From NCBI RefSeq assembly GCF_001457475.1, contig NZ_LN831029.1, positions 2,666,001-2,730,000 of the forward strand: a DNA stretch of 64,000 bases, read 5' to 3'. The translations under genes were made by a program, and so were the position numbers. Of this stretch, positions 27,207 through 36,271 are shown piece after piece. This DNA comes from Achromobacter xylosoxidans. Its GTDB lineage: Bacteria > Pseudomonadota > Gammaproteobacteria > Burkholderiales > Burkholderiaceae_B. The notes under the pieces were generated by a model. The model did no database searches and was not told where the DNA came from. It saw nothing but the letters and a program-made list of their open reading frames with translations. The number at the start of each line of letters is the position of its first letter. Positions within the stretch are counted from its first letter, which is position 1.

Positions 27207-29078
27207 ATGTTAAGCAATCTGAAGGTGCGCACGGGCTTGATGCTTGCCCAATTGGCAGTTGCCGTGGCCGCGCTGGTTGCCATTGCCCTGGGTTGGAGCA
27301 GCATGCGATCCAACGCCGAAGCGATCAACGCTTTGGATAGCCTGAGTGTCCAGCAGAGCAATCTGGTCAAGGACTCTTACGTGCAGATGCTGCGCGCCAC
27401 CATCCGTGCCGACATCGCCGCCGCCCAGCGGGCGGCCGGTGACAAGGCGGGGGCCGCCGAGAACACGCGCATCGTGCAGCAACTGCTGACGGATGGCAAA
27501 GCCAAGCTCGAACGTTTCAAGGCCATTCCGAAAACCACCGATATCGGCCGCGAGGCCGAAGGGCAGCTGCTGGCGTCGTTCAATGGCTTTGCCGAAGGCC
27601 TGCAGGCCATGCTGGGCGCCCTGGACCGCGGCGACAATGCCGAGTACCTCAAGCTGAAGAACACCAAGACCGCCGCGGCCAGCGGCGCGTTCTCCAAGCA
27701 GCTGACCGAATTCGCCAACACGATCACCGCCTACAGCGAAGAGCAGGTGGCGTCGTCGCGCGCCAATGGCGCGGTCATGACCTATGTGTATCTGGCGCTG
27801 GTGCTGGTGATCCTGGCGGTCTCGCTGGGCGCGTTCCTGTTCATGAACCGCGTGGTGCTGCGTCCGTTGCGTATGGTCGGCGAGAGCTTCGAACGGATCG
27901 CCGGCGGTGACCTGACCACGCGCGTCGATGTCCAGTCGACCAACGAGATCGGCGTGCTGATGGCTGCCGTCAAGCGCATGCAGGAAAGCCTGGCGCGCAC
28001 CGTGGCGACCGTGCGCCGCGGCGTGGACGAAATCAACGTCGGTTCGCGCGAGATCTCGGCCGGCAACACCGACCTGTCCAGCCGCACCGAAGAGCAGGCG
28101 GCTTCGCTGGAGGAAACCGCGGCCTCGATGGAAGAGCTGGCCTCGACGGTCAAGCAGAACGCCGACAACGCGCGCCAGGCGAACCAGCTGGCGGCCAGCG
28201 CGTCGGACGTTGCCGAGCGCGGTGGTTCGGCGGTGGCCGAGGTGGTCAACACGATGCAGGGCATCTCGGCCAGCTCGCGCAAGATCTCGGAAATCGTGTC
28301 GGTGATCGACGGCATCGCGTTCCAGACCAACATTCTGGCGCTGAACGCGGCGGTGGAAGCGGCCCGCGCGGGCGAGCAGGGCAAGGGTTTCGCGGTGGTG
28401 GCGGGCGAAGTGCGCTCGCTGGCGCAGCGCAGCGCGCAGGCGGCCAAGGAGATCAAGGGCCTGATCGAGGACTCGGTGAGCAAGGTGGGCGCCGGTTCGC
28501 AGCAGGTCGAGCGCGCGGGCGCGACGATGCAGGAGATCGTGGCGTCGGTCAAGCGTGTGACGGACATCATGGGCGAGATCTCGGCGGCGTCCGAGGAGCA
28601 ATCGAGCGGCATCGACCAGGTGAACCGCGCGGTGTCGCAGATGGACGAAGTGACGCAGCAGAACGCGGCGCTGGTGGAAGAGGCGGCGGCCGCGGCCGGT
28701 TCGCTGCAGGAACAGGCGCAGCGCCTGGCCGAGGCGGTGGCCGTGTTCAAGATCAACGCGGGCGACGTGATCGAGGTGCCGGCGCGCCAACTGGCGCAGC
28801 ACCGCAGTGCGCCGCGGGTTGCCGCGCCGCAAGCTGAAACGGTTGCGCCGACGCCGGCGCCGGCCCCGACAGCCGCCGCACCCGCGGCACGCCAGGCCGC
28901 GCCCGCGGCGCGCCTGACGCATAGCGCGCCGCGCGCCAAGACGGCGACGGCGGAAGCGGCCAGCGCGGCGCGTCCGCCGCGCCGCCCGGCCCCCCGCGCG
29001 GCGGCCAACGACGCCAAGCCGGCGCCGGCGGCCACCCGCCGCCAGGCGCCGGCCGACGATGACTGGGAATCTTTTTGA
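27207..29078 (+). CDS. Methyl-accepting chemotaxis protein with C-terminal CheR-tether
   Basis: 623-residue transmembrane receptor: TM1 about 8-32, helical periplasmic sensor, TM2 about 190-213, HAMP, signalling hairpin, and a long Ala/Pro/Arg linker to a terminal DDDWESF pentapeptide as in the preceding receptor. The sensor differs from its neighbours while the signalling DNA is nearly identical. GGAAATATCGG at 27193-27203 directly precedes the start; a conventional ribosome site is weak. Confidence 0.95.
   Translation: MLSNLKVRTGLMLAQLAVAVAALVAIALGWSSMRSNAEAINALDSLSVQQSNLVKDSYVQMLRATIRADIAAAQRAAGDKAGAAENTRIVQQLLTDGKAKLERFKAIPKTTDIGREAEGQLLASFNGFAEGLQAMLGALDRGDNAEYLKLKNTKTAAASGAFSKQLTEFANTITAYSEEQVASSRANGAVMTYVYLALVLVILAVSLGAFLFMNRVVLRPLRMVGESFERIAGGDLTTRVDVQSTNEIGVLMAAVKRMQESLARTVATVRRGVDEINVGSREISAGNTDLSSRTEEQAASLEETAASMEELASTVKQNADNARQANQLAASASDVAERGGSAVAEVVNTMQGISASSRKISEIVSVIDGIAFQTNILALNAAVEAARAGEQGKGFAVVAGEVRSLAQRSAQAAKEIKGLIEDSVSKVGAGSQQVERAGATMQEIVASVKRVTDIMGEISAASEEQSSGIDQVNRAVSQMDEVTQQNAALVEEAAAAAGSLQEQAQRLAEAVAVFKINAGDVIEVPARQLAQHRSAPRVAAPQAETVAPTPAPAPTAAAPAARQAAPAARLTHSAPRAKTATAEAASAARPPRRPAPRAAANDAKPAPAATRRQAPADDDWESF
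27972..28782 (+). repeat. Chemoreceptor signalling-module repeat, copy 3
   Basis: 811 bases near-identical to copies 1, 2 and 4. Copies 2 and 3 also share the first part of the C-terminal linker (GDVIEVPARQLAQ), extending their similarity slightly beyond the common block. Confidence 0.9.
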
Positions 29079-29107
29079 CGCCGGTCGAAACCGGTAAATG
29101 GGCAGGT

Positions 29108-29581
29108 ATGCGAGGCTATCTACAACATCTTCTGGCGGCGGCGGCGATCACGGCGCTGATCACGGGCTGCGCGGCGACGGGCCACAATTTCGACCCGGGC
29201 AAGCTGTCGACGCTGACCCCCGGGCAGACGACGCTGGAAGAGGCCTCGCGGGCGCTTACCGCGCCTCCTGACAAGTTCTACAAACAGACCGACGGCACCT
29301 TCCTCGCCCTCTGGTCCTTCAAGATCACGTTTGTCGCCGACGGCTTATACAGCCGCAAGGAAGCGCTGCTGCAGTTCGGCCCGGACGGCCGCCTGATGCG
29401 CCTCGTCGACAGCACCAATATTCTGCTGGAACCCTGGGAACGCCAGAAACTGCTCGGCCCCGCGCCCGCGCCTGACGCCAGTCAGGAATGGGCGCAGCAG
29501 CCGGCGCCGGCCCCCCAGGTGGAAACCATCGTCATTCCGGTGCCGGCTGCGCCGCCCGAACCGACGCGCCAGGGGCGATAG
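29108..29581 (+). CDS. Small putative outer-membrane lipoprotein
   Basis: 157 residues with a signal peptide and lipobox LITGC. The mature part has LTPGQTTLEEASRAL and a compact beta-rich stretch (FLALWSFKITFVADGLYSRKEALLQF, here trimmed as FLALWSFKITFVADG), reminiscent of the SmpA/OmlA (BamE-like) fold, then a Pro/Ala tail. I start at the ATG at 29108, which places the signal at the N-terminus; a TTG overlapping the receptor stop would add 11 residues. It sits 29 bases after one receptor and before another. Role unknown; periplasmic or outer membrane by inference. Confidence 0.75.
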   Translation: MRGYLQHLLAAAAITALITGCAATGHNFDPGKLSTLTPGQTTLEEASRALTAPPDKFYKQTDGTFLALWSFKITFVADGLYSRKEALLQFGPDGRLMRLVDSTNILLEPWERQKLLGPAPAPDASQEWAQQPAPAPQVETIVIPVPAAPPEPTRQGR

Positions 29582-29717
29582 GCCCCGTTCCGCGGAGAGC
29601 GTGCCGGCCCCCGGGCCGGCGCGTACGTCGCCCTGAAGCGTGCCCGCTCCGCAAGGATGGCGCGCCAGGGTGGTTTTTCATTTGGTCAGAGCTGTACCTG
29701 AGGGATGGGGAAAGAAT

Positions 29718-31448
29718 ATGGAAGCGAGTCTGGAATCCGGAGCGAAGTCCGGCAAGGTCGGTAAGAAAAAGGCCGCGCGCGCGCCCAAGGTGAAACGCAA
29801 GATGAGGCTGCGCGATGCCCGCGTCGGCACGATGCTGCTGTGGGTGATGGCGTTCTTCGCCGTGTTGATCGCGGCTGTGGGCGGACTGGCTGCCTTCTTC
29901 CTGCAGCACAACTATGAATCGATCCGCCAGGTCAATGAGCTGACCGAACGCGCCAAGCAGGTTGAAGTCATCAACAGCGACATGCTGCGCGCCCGCGTCA
30001 GCCTGATGGTCGCCGCCCGCCACCTGCAGGAATCCGGCTGGGGCAGTGGCGAGAACTCGGCGCGCGACGCCGCCGCCGCGCTCAAGGGCGCCACCGATCT
30101 GTTGACGGGCGTGCGCAGCCGTTTCGCGGAATTCCAGAAGAACATGCTGCAGGACGACACCGGCCGCCAGCTGTCGATGAACCTGGTCCGCCGCTACCGC
30201 TCGTATATCGATGACGGCGTCGACACCATGGTCGAGGCGCTGCGCAGCGAGGACTATTCCACTTTCTACATGGTGAACAACGAGTACGGTACGCCCCGCA
30301 GCGCGGCCTTCATCGAGGCCATCGCCGAGTTCAGCAAGTACATCGACGCCCAGCAGCAGGCCACGATCGACCAGGCCGAGGCCAATTTCAACCGTGCCAT
30401 GGTTGCCGTGGCGGTTGCGGTGGCGCTGGCACTGGCGCTGATGGTGTTCTGCCGGGTGCTGTTTGGCCGCCTGGTGGTGCGCCCGCTGGTCGAGGCTGGC
30501 CAGCATTTCGACAAGATCGCCGCGGGCGACCTGACCAGCCGCGTCGAGGTGCGTTCGCACAACGAGATCGGCCAGCTGTTCGCGGCCCTCAAGCGCATGC
30601 AGGAAAGCCTGACCCGCACCGTATCCACGGTGCGCCGCGGCGTCGATGAAATCACGGTCGGTTCGCGCGAGATCTCGGCCGGCAACACCGACCTGTCCAG
30701 CCGCACCGAAGAGCAGGCGGCTTCGCTGGAGGAAACCGCGGCCTCGATGGAAGAGCTGGCCTCGACGGTCAAGCAGAACGCCGACAACGCGCGCCAGGCG
30801 AACCAGCTGGCGGCCAGCGCGTCGGACGTTGCCGAGCGCGGCGGTTCGGCGGTGGCCGAGGTGGTCAACACGATGCAGGGCATCTCGGCCAGCTCGCGCA
30901 AGATCTCGGAAATCGTGTCGGTGATCGACGGCATCGCGTTCCAGACCAACATCCTGGCGCTGAACGCGGCGGTGGAAGCGGCCCGTGCCGGGGAGCAAGG
31001 CAAGGGCTTCGCGGTGGTGGCGGGCGAAGTGCGCTCGCTGGCGCAGCGCAGCGCGCAGGCGGCCAAGGAGATCAAGGGCCTGATCGAGGACTCGGTGAGC
31101 AAGGTGGGCGCCGGTTCGCAGCAGGTCGAGCGCGCGGGCGCGACGATGCAGGAGATCGTGGCGTCGGTCAAGCGTGTGACGGACATCATGGGCGAGATCT
31201 CGGCGGCGTCCGAGGAGCAATCGAGCGGCATCGACCAGGTGAACCGCGCGGTGTCGCAGATGGACGAAGTGACGCAGCAGAACGCGGCGCTGGTGGAAGA
31301 GGCGGCGGCCGCGGCCGGTTCGCTGCAGGAGCAGGCGCAGCGCCTGGCCGAAGCCGTGGCGGTGTTCAAGATCAACGCCGGTGAGGTCATCGAAGTGCCG
31401 GCCCAGCAATTGGGCGGCTATCAGGCTCCGACCCTGACGCAAGACTGA
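29718..31448 (+). CDS. Methyl-accepting chemotaxis protein without CheR-tether
   Basis: About 576 residues. A Lys/Arg/Ala-rich cytoplasmic N-terminus of about 35 residues precedes TM1 (about 37-62), a helical periplasmic sensor, TM2 (about 223-245), HAMP and the shared signalling hairpin. It ends soon after the module (GGYQAPTLTQD) without a WESF pentapeptide. The start at 29718 has a GGGGAAAG ribosome site; longer in-frame starts exist at 29640. Methylation would need a neighbouring receptor's tether, as for low-abundance enteric receptors. Confidence 0.93.
   Translation: MEASLESGAKSGKVGKKKAARAPKVKRKMRLRDARVGTMLLWVMAFFAVLIAAVGGLAAFFLQHNYESIRQVNELTERAKQVEVINSDMLRARVSLMVAARHLQESGWGSGENSARDAAAALKGATDLLTGVRSRFAEFQKNMLQDDTGRQLSMNLVRRYRSYIDDGVDTMVEALRSEDYSTFYMVNNEYGTPRSAAFIEAIAEFSKYIDAQQQATIDQAEANFNRAMVAVAVAVALALALMVFCRVLFGRLVVRPLVEAGQHFDKIAAGDLTSRVEVRSHNEIGQLFAALKRMQESLTRTVSTVRRGVDEITVGSREISAGNTDLSSRTEEQAASLEETAASMEELASTVKQNADNARQANQLAASASDVAERGGSAVAEVVNTMQGISASSRKISEIVSVIDGIAFQTNILALNAAVEAARAGEQGKGFAVVAGEVRSLAQRSAQAAKEIKGLIEDSVSKVGAGSQQVERAGATMQEIVASVKRVTDIMGEISAASEEQSSGIDQVNRAVSQMDEVTQQNAALVEEAAAAAGSLQEQAQRLAEAVAVFKINAGEVIEVPAQQLGGYQAPTLTQD
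30591..31401 (+). repeat. Chemoreceptor signalling-module repeat, copy 4
   Basis: 811 bases near-identical to copies 1-3. Around its end it is closer to copy 1 (GEVIEVPAQ) than to copies 2 and 3 (GDVIEVPAR), a mosaic pattern. Confidence 0.9.
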
Positions 31449-31452
31449 TCCA

Positions 31453-31472
31453 GACGGGGCCGGCGCCCCGTC
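31453..31472 (+). terminator. Hairpin after the last clustered receptor gene
   Basis: GACGGGGC-CGGC-GCCCCGTC, a perfect 8-bp stem with a 4-base loop 4 bases after the stop codon. No T-tract, so termination would be weak or factor-assisted. The remaining part of the 323-base gap 31449-31771 holds the aer promoter and no gene that I can support. Confidence 0.4.
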
Positions 31473-31578
31473 GGACAAGGCGCGCGGCCGCAACGGCCGT
31501 CACCCCAGCCGACCCGACGCCCGTTCGCGGACGCCGGGTCGAATGCTGTCCGCCGGTCGGACCTTATACCTCGATGGC

Positions 31579-31605
31579 TTAAGTTTTCGAAAATATTGCC
31601 GTTCA
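31579..31605 (+). promoter_or_regulatory. Sigma-28-type promoter for aer
   Basis: TTAAGTTT, 11-base spacer, GCCGTTCA: 7/8 and 6/8 matches to TAAAGTTT-N11-GCCGATAA with exact spacing, 166 bases before the aer start. Confidence 0.65.
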
Positions 31606-31771
31606 TAGTCATAACGCCCAAAATACGGGCGGCGAAAAATTTCGGCAGGACCGCACGGCATCGGCATGCGCACGTCGCGAGGCCGGACGGGTGGATAGCG
31701 GCCGGGCGCCAGGCCCGACGCCCGCCGTGGCTGACCGTTCGCCGCCCCATACGATGTAACGGAGACCCGCT

Positions 31772-33367
31772 GTGCGTGTGAACCTTCCTGTCAATGATGT
31801 GGAAACCAAGCTGCGCGAAGATCAATACCTGATCTCACGCACCGATACCAAGGGTCGCATCCTCTACGCGAATCCGGCCTTTATCGAAGTCAGCGGCTTT
31901 TCGCGCGAGGAACTGATCGGCAAGGCTCACAACGTCGTCCGCCATCCGGACATGCCGCCGGAAGCCTACGCGGACCTGTGGCGTACCCTGCAGGCGGGTG
32001 AATCCTGGCTGGGCCTGGTCAAGAATCGCCGCAAGGACGGCGGCTACTACTGGGTGCTGGCCAACGCCACGCCGATCGTCGAGAACGGCGAGGTGGTGGC
32101 GTATTCGTCGGTGCGGGTGCGGCCCAGCGACGCCCAGATCGAAATGGCCGAGGAACTCTACGCGCGCATACGCGAAGGCCGCGCCCGTGGCGTGCGCATC
32201 CTGCGCGGCCGCCCGGTGCGGGCGGGCTGGCGCCGCGGGTTGGACTTGCTGGCCTTCCCGTTCCGGCGCAATGTGCGCGGCCGCATGTTCCGCCACGCGC
32301 TGCTGTCCTCGGGTATCGTGGTGGCGGCGGGCGTCTATGGCCTGCGGGCCAATTGGGATACGCTGGACGCGACCGGCGCCGGGGTGGCTTGTGGACTGCT
32401 GGCGCTGGGCGTGGCCGGGATCTTCGCGCTGGGCTGGCGCCTGAGCCGGTCGCTGCTGGATCCCATGGTCGAGGCCGCGAACATGGCGCGCCAGGTTGCC
32501 GCGGGCAACCTCACCACCCAGATCGTGGCCGAGTCCGACGACGAGATCGGCAGCCTGAATTTCTCGCTGGAAGTCATGCGCAAGAGCCTGGTCGGCATTG
32601 CCCAGGACGTGTACCGCGGCATCGAAGGCACCACGCAGGCGGCGGTGCATATCGCCCGCGGCAACCAGGAACTGGCGGGCCGCACCGAAGGCCAGGCCGC
32701 CTCGCTGCAACAGACGGCGGCGAGCATGGAACAGCTGACCTCCACCGTGCGGCAGAACGCGGACAATGCGCGGCAGGCCAACCAACTGGCCGCCAGCAGC
32801 ATGGACGTGGCGCGGCGCGGCGGCGTGGCGGTGGGGCCGGTGGTCAACACCATGCACGGCATTTCGGACAGCTCGCGCAAGATCGTCGACATCGTCAGCA
32901 TCATCGAGGGCATCGCCTTCCAGACCAACATCCTGGCGCTGAACGCGGCGGTGGAAGCGGCGCGCGCCGGCGAATCCGGCAAGGGCTTCGCGGTGGTGGC
33001 AGGGGAAGTCCGCAGCCTCGCGCAAAAGAGCGCGCAAGCCGCCAAGGAGATCAAGGGCCTGATCGAGGACTCCGTCGAGCGCGTCAGCGAAGGCTCGGCG
33101 CAGGCCGAGCAGGCGGGCGCGACGATGCAGGAGATCGTCGATGCGGTGCATCGCGTCACCGACATCATCGGCGAGATCTCGCAGGCCTCGCAGGAGCAGT
33201 CCAGCGGCATCGAGCAGGTCGACAGCGCCGTGTCGCAAATGGACGTGATGACGGTGCAGAACACGGCGCTGGTGCAGGAGCTGGGCGGGGCGGTGCTGCA
33301 ACTGGGCAACCAGTCGGGCGCGTTGCGCGAGACCATCCGGGTGTTCCGCCTGACCGGACAGCAGTGA
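31772..33367 (+). CDS. aer: Aerotaxis/redox receptor Aer (PAS-HAMP-MCP)
   Basis: Receptor that senses redox state through PAS-bound FAD. PAS domain at about 20-118 contains [10 protein letters not shown], placing Arg57, His58, Asp60 and Trp79 at the same numbers as in E. coli Aer, where the Arg57/His58/Asp60 group is needed for FAD binding. Hydrophobic segments at about 170-230, a HAMP-like stretch, then a signalling hairpin. The signalling DNA is related to but clearly diverged from the 811-base repeat. Start GTG with CGGAG 7-8 bases upstream. No WESF tail. 531 residues against about 506 in E. coli. Confidence 0.94.
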   Translation: MRVNLPVNDVETKLREDQYLISRTDTKGRILYANPAFIEVSGFSREELIGKAHNVVRHPDMPPEAYADLWRTLQAGESWLGLVKNRRKDGGYYWVLANATPIVENGEVVAYSSVRVRPSDAQIEMAEELYARIREGRARGVRILRGRPVRAGWRRGLDLLAFPFRRNVRGRMFRHALLSSGIVVAAGVYGLRANWDTLDATGAGVACGLLALGVAGIFALGWRLSRSLLDPMVEAANMARQVAAGNLTTQIVAESDDEIGSLNFSLEVMRKSLVGIAQDVYRGIEGTTQAAVHIARGNQELAGRTEGQAASLQQTAASMEQLTSTVRQNADNARQANQLAASSMDVARRGGVAVGPVVNTMHGISDSSRKIVDIVSIIEGIAFQTNILALNAAVEAARAGESGKGFAVVAGEVRSLAQKSAQAAKEIKGLIEDSVERVSEGSAQAEQAGATMQEIVDAVHRVTDIIGEISQASQEQSSGIEQVDSAVSQMDVMTVQNTALVQELGGAVLQLGNQSGALRETIRVFRLTGQQ

Positions 33368-33381
33368 CGTCTGCGCCATCG

Positions 33382-33411
33382 AAAAAAACGGCCCGCGCGG
33401 GCCGTTTTTTT
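33382..33411. terminator. Bidirectional intrinsic terminator between aer and fliR
   Basis: Symmetric A7-CGGCCCG-CG-CGGGCCG-T7 structure, with T-runs on both strands. Serves aer on the plus strand and the fliF-fliR operon on the minus strand. Confidence 0.93.
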
Positions 33412-33469
33412 ATGCGCTCGCCAAGGCGGCCGGGAATCCTTGCCGAACTTGCCGGCGTGTCGCCGGATG

Positions 33470-34258
33470 CTAGCGTCCGGCCAGCGCGTCGGTCACCCGG
33501 CTCATGGCCGACAGTCCGGATTCGAACAACGATTCCAGGAAGGGGCCGGAGTTCGGCAGCACCACGGTCAGCAGCACCACGCCGACGATCAGGCTGACGG
33601 GGAAACCCACCGAGAACACCGACAGCTGCGGCGCGGCGCGGTTCAGGATGCCCATGGCCAGGTTGATGGTCAGCAGCGCGCAGATCAGAGGCAGCGCCAG
33701 CAGCAGGCCGGATACGAACACGGTCTTGCCCCATTCCACCACCACGCCCCAGCCGTTCTGGTGCAGCTGGATCGCGGCCACCGGCAGCGTGTCGAACGAC
33801 CGTACCAGGGCCGCCAGCACCAGCAGGTGGCCGTCCAGCGCCAGGAAAGTGAGCATGGCGACGATGTTGAACAGGCGCGACAGCACGGCGGTGTTGGCGC
33901 CCGTGCTGGGGTCGAAGAACGAGGCGAACGACAGGCCCATCTGCAGGCCGACGAATTCGCCGGCGGTCTGCACCGCCGCGAACACCAGCCGCATCGTGAA
34001 GCCCATGGCGATGCCGATCAGCACCTGCTGCATCACCATCCACAGGCCCGCGAACGAGCCGGGCGCGATCGGCGGCGCCGGGTCGAGCGCAGGGCTGACG
34101 GCCACGGCCAGCACGAAGGCCAGGCCGATCTTGACCTTGACGGGAACGGTGGATTCGGAGAAGAGGGGAGCGGTGCCCACCAGCGCCAGGATGCGCACGA
34201 ACGGCCAGAGGAACTGGCCGATCCAGCCATTGAGCTGTTCGATGGTGAAGGAAAACAT
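33470..34258 (-). CDS. fliR: Flagellar export gate protein FliR
   Basis: Polytopic subunit of the FliPQR export gate. 262 residues, about five to six hydrophobic segments, starting MFSFTIEQLNGWIGQFLWPF with RILALVGTAPLFSESTVPV, and the conserved LQMGLSFASFFDPSTG. Last gene of the minus-strand fliF-fliR run, 34 bases after fliQ. Confidence 0.97.
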   Translation of the reverse strand: MFSFTIEQLNGWIGQFLWPFVRILALVGTAPLFSESTVPVKVKIGLAFVLAVAVSPALDPAPPIAPGSFAGLWMVMQQVLIGIAMGFTMRLVFAAVQTAGEFVGLQMGLSFASFFDPSTGANTAVLSRLFNIVAMLTFLALDGHLLVLAALVRSFDTLPVAAIQLHQNGWGVVVEWGKTVFVSGLLLALPLICALLTINLAMGILNRAAPQLSVFSVGFPVSLIVGVVLLTVVLPNSGPFLESLFESGLSAMSRVTDALAGR

Positions 34259-34292
34259 GCGGGCGCGTCCCGGAGTGCGGCGGCGCGCGCCG

Positions 34293-34562
34293 CTACGACA
34301 CCAGGCCGGGAATCTGGCCGATCAACTGGCGGATGTAGTCGACCATGATGCCGATCAGCCACGGACCCAGCAGCACCAGCACGCCGCACATGGCCAGCAG
34401 CTTCGGGATGAACGACAGGGTCATTTCGTTGATCTGGGTGGCCGCCTGGAAGATGCTGATCACCAGGCCCACGATCAGGGTGATGACCAGCAGCGGACCG
34501 GCCATCGCCAGCGCGATCTTCATCGCCTGGTAGGTCATGGTCATGACGGTTTCGGCGGTCAT
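34293..34562 (-). CDS. fliQ: Flagellar export gate protein FliQ
   Basis: 89-residue export-gate subunit with two membrane segments (about 15-38 and 52-75) and the family pattern GLVISIFQAATQINEMTLSF. Starts 9 bases after the fliP stop. Confidence 0.97.
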   Translation of the reverse strand: MTAETVMTMTYQAMKIALAMAGPLLVITLIVGLVISIFQAATQINEMTLSFIPKLLAMCGVLVLLGPWLIGIMVDYIRQLIGQIPGLVS

Positions 34563-34571
34563 GGCGATTCC

Positions 34572-35354
34572 CTATTGGTAGAAGCTCTGGGCCAGCGAGC
34601 CCATCAGCAGGTTCCAGCCGTCGGCCAGCACGAACAGCATCAGCTTGAACGGCAGCGCCACGGTGACGGGCGGCACCATCATCATGCCCAGCGCCATCAG
34701 CACGCTGGCCACCACCAGGTCGATGATCAGGAACGGAATGAAGATGGTGAAGCCGATCTGGAAGGCGGTCTTGAGTTCGCTGGTGATGAAGGCCGGCACC
34801 AGGATGCGCAGCGGCACCTGCGAGGGGTCTTCCAGCGCCGGCTGCTTGGCCAGGTTGGCGAACAGCGCCAGGTCGTTCTCGCGGGTCTGGTGCAGCATGA
34901 AGGTGCGCAGCGGGCCGGCGGCGCGCTCGACCGCGGCCTCGAACTGGATCGAGCCCTCGGACAGCGGCTTGTAGGCGTCGGTGTAGATCTTGTCGAACAC
35001 CGGCGACATCGTATAGAAGGTCAGGAACAGCGCCAGGCCGATCAGCACGTGGTTGGGCGGCGACATGGCCGTGCCCATGGCGCTGCGCAGCAGGCCGAGC
35101 ACGATGATGATGCGGGTGAAACCGGTCATCATCAGCAGCGCCGCGGGCAGGAACGACAGCGACGTCATCAGCAGCAGCGTCTGCATGCTGAGCGAATAGG
35201 TTTCGGAACCGCCCGGGCCCGGCGTCGCGGTCAGGGCCGGCAGCGTCGCCTGCGCCACCACGCCGGCGGGGAACAGGGCCAGGCCCAGCAGGGCGGCGGC
35301 GCCCAGCAGGGGCAGCGCGCCGCGGCGGGCGCGAGGGAAGTTGGGCAAGCTCAT
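34572..35354 (-). CDS. fliP: Flagellar export gate protein FliP
   Basis: Core subunit of the FliPQR gate. 260 residues with a cleavable N-terminal signal-like segment (about 1-35), then TM segments including [20 protein letters not shown] and the conserved [19 protein letters not shown] near the C-terminus. Order fliO-fliP-fliQ-fliR is canonical. Confidence 0.97.
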   Translation of the reverse strand: MSLPNFPRARRGALPLLGAAALLGLALFPAGVVAQATLPALTATPGPGGSETYSLSMQTLLLMTSLSFLPAALLMMTGFTRIIIVLGLLRSAMGTAMSPPNHVLIGLALFLTFYTMSPVFDKIYTDAYKPLSEGSIQFEAAVERAAGPLRTFMLHQTRENDLALFANLAKQPALEDPSQVPLRILVPAFITSELKTAFQIGFTIFIPFLIIDLVVASVLMALGMMMVPPVTVALPFKLMLFVLADGWNLLMGSLAQSFYQ

Positions 35355-35376
35355 GGTGTGGAAACGCGCGCGCCGG

Positions 35377-35700
35377 CTAGCGGCGCTTGAGCGCCTGGCC
35401 CAGTTTGGCCGCGAAGGCGGCGGTGGGCAAGGGCGCGGCCTGCGGCAGTTCGCCGGCGGGCAGGGTATGCAGGGTGTTGAGCTGGCCGGGGCTGACGCCC
35501 ACGACCACCCAGGTGTTCTCGATCTCGACGACGACGATGCTCTGCCGCGCGCCGATCGGCAGGCTGGCGACCTGCTTGAGCAGGTTGCCGCCGCCGCGCT
35601 GCGTCAGGCCGGCGCGGCGCGCCAGCCAGGCCGCGGCCAGGATGGCCGCCAGCACCAGCACCAGGCCGATGATGACGCGCAGCAGGGCGGAATCGTTCAT
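35377..35700 (-). CDS. fliO: Flagellar biosynthesis protein FliO
   Basis: Small membrane protein that helps FliP assemble. 107 residues with one TM (about 7-25, [19 protein letters not shown]) and a cytoplasmic domain with [18 protein letters not shown] use the ATG at 35700; a GTG directly before it is equally close to a weak ribosome site. Follows fliN by 13 bases. Confidence 0.93.
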   Translation of the reverse strand: MNDSALLRVIIGLVLVLAAILAAAWLARRAGLTQRGGGNLLKQVASLPIGARQSIVVVEIENTWVVVGVSPGQLNTLHTLPAGELPQAAPLPTAAFAAKLGQALKRR

Positions 35701-35713
35701 CACGGGCGTGGCT

Positions 35714-36271
35714 TCAACGGCGGTTGTTGAGGCGGTTGATGCGTTCGGACGGGGTGATGATGTCGGTCAGGCGGATGCCGTACTTGTCTTCCACCACCAC
35801 CACTTCGCCCTGGGCGATCAGGTAGCCGTTGACGAAGATGTCCATCGGTTCGCCGGCCAGGCCGTCCAGCTCCACCACCGAGCCCTGGCCCAGTTGCAGC
35901 AGGTTCTTGATGGTCAGGCGGGTGCGGCCCAGTTCCACCGTCAGCTGGACGGGCACGTCCATGATCAGGTCGATGTCGGTGCCATTGCCGGCGGCCGATC
36001 CGGCCAGCGGCTTGAACACCGATTGCGCGGCTGATTGGGCGGCAGGCGCGGCGGGGGCCGGTGCGGCCGGAGCAGCAGCAGCGGGCGCCGGCGCGGCGGT
36101 CGCGGGCGGCGTGGCCGCGGTCTGCTCGGCCATGGCGGCGGCCCAGTCGTCCTGGGCGGGCTTCAGGCCGTCCGCCTGGGTGGGCGGATTGGCGCGGGAT
36201 TGTTCGGCGAGCGCGTCGGCCCAGTCGTCGGCCGGGGACGAGCCGGAGCCGGGCTCGTTCTTGTCAGTCAT
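35714..36271 (-). CDS. fliN: Flagellar motor switch protein FliN
   Basis: C-ring subunit. The last 80 or so residues are the SpoA domain (VPVQLTVELGRTRLTIKN to RLTDIITPSERINRL). The first about 95 residues are Ala/Pro-rich with repeated DDWA(A/D)A(L/M)AEQ-like segments, making the protein 185 residues against 137 in E. coli. Overlaps the fliM end by 8 bases. Confidence 0.96.
   Translation of the reverse strand: MTDKNEPGSGSSPADDWADALAEQSRANPPTQADGLKPAQDDWAAAMAEQTAATPPATAAPAPAAAAPAAPAPAAPAAQSAAQSVFKPLAGSAAGNGTDIDLIMDVPVQLTVELGRTRLTIKNLLQLGQGSVVELDGLAGEPMDIFVNGYLIAQGEVVVVEDKYGIRLTDIITPSERINRLNNRR

Noticed and set aside
31606..31771. Small gene in the gap before aer
   Set aside because: Short frames exist on both strands but none has a ribosome site, family resemblance or codon bias like the neighbours; the gap is better explained as the aer leader.
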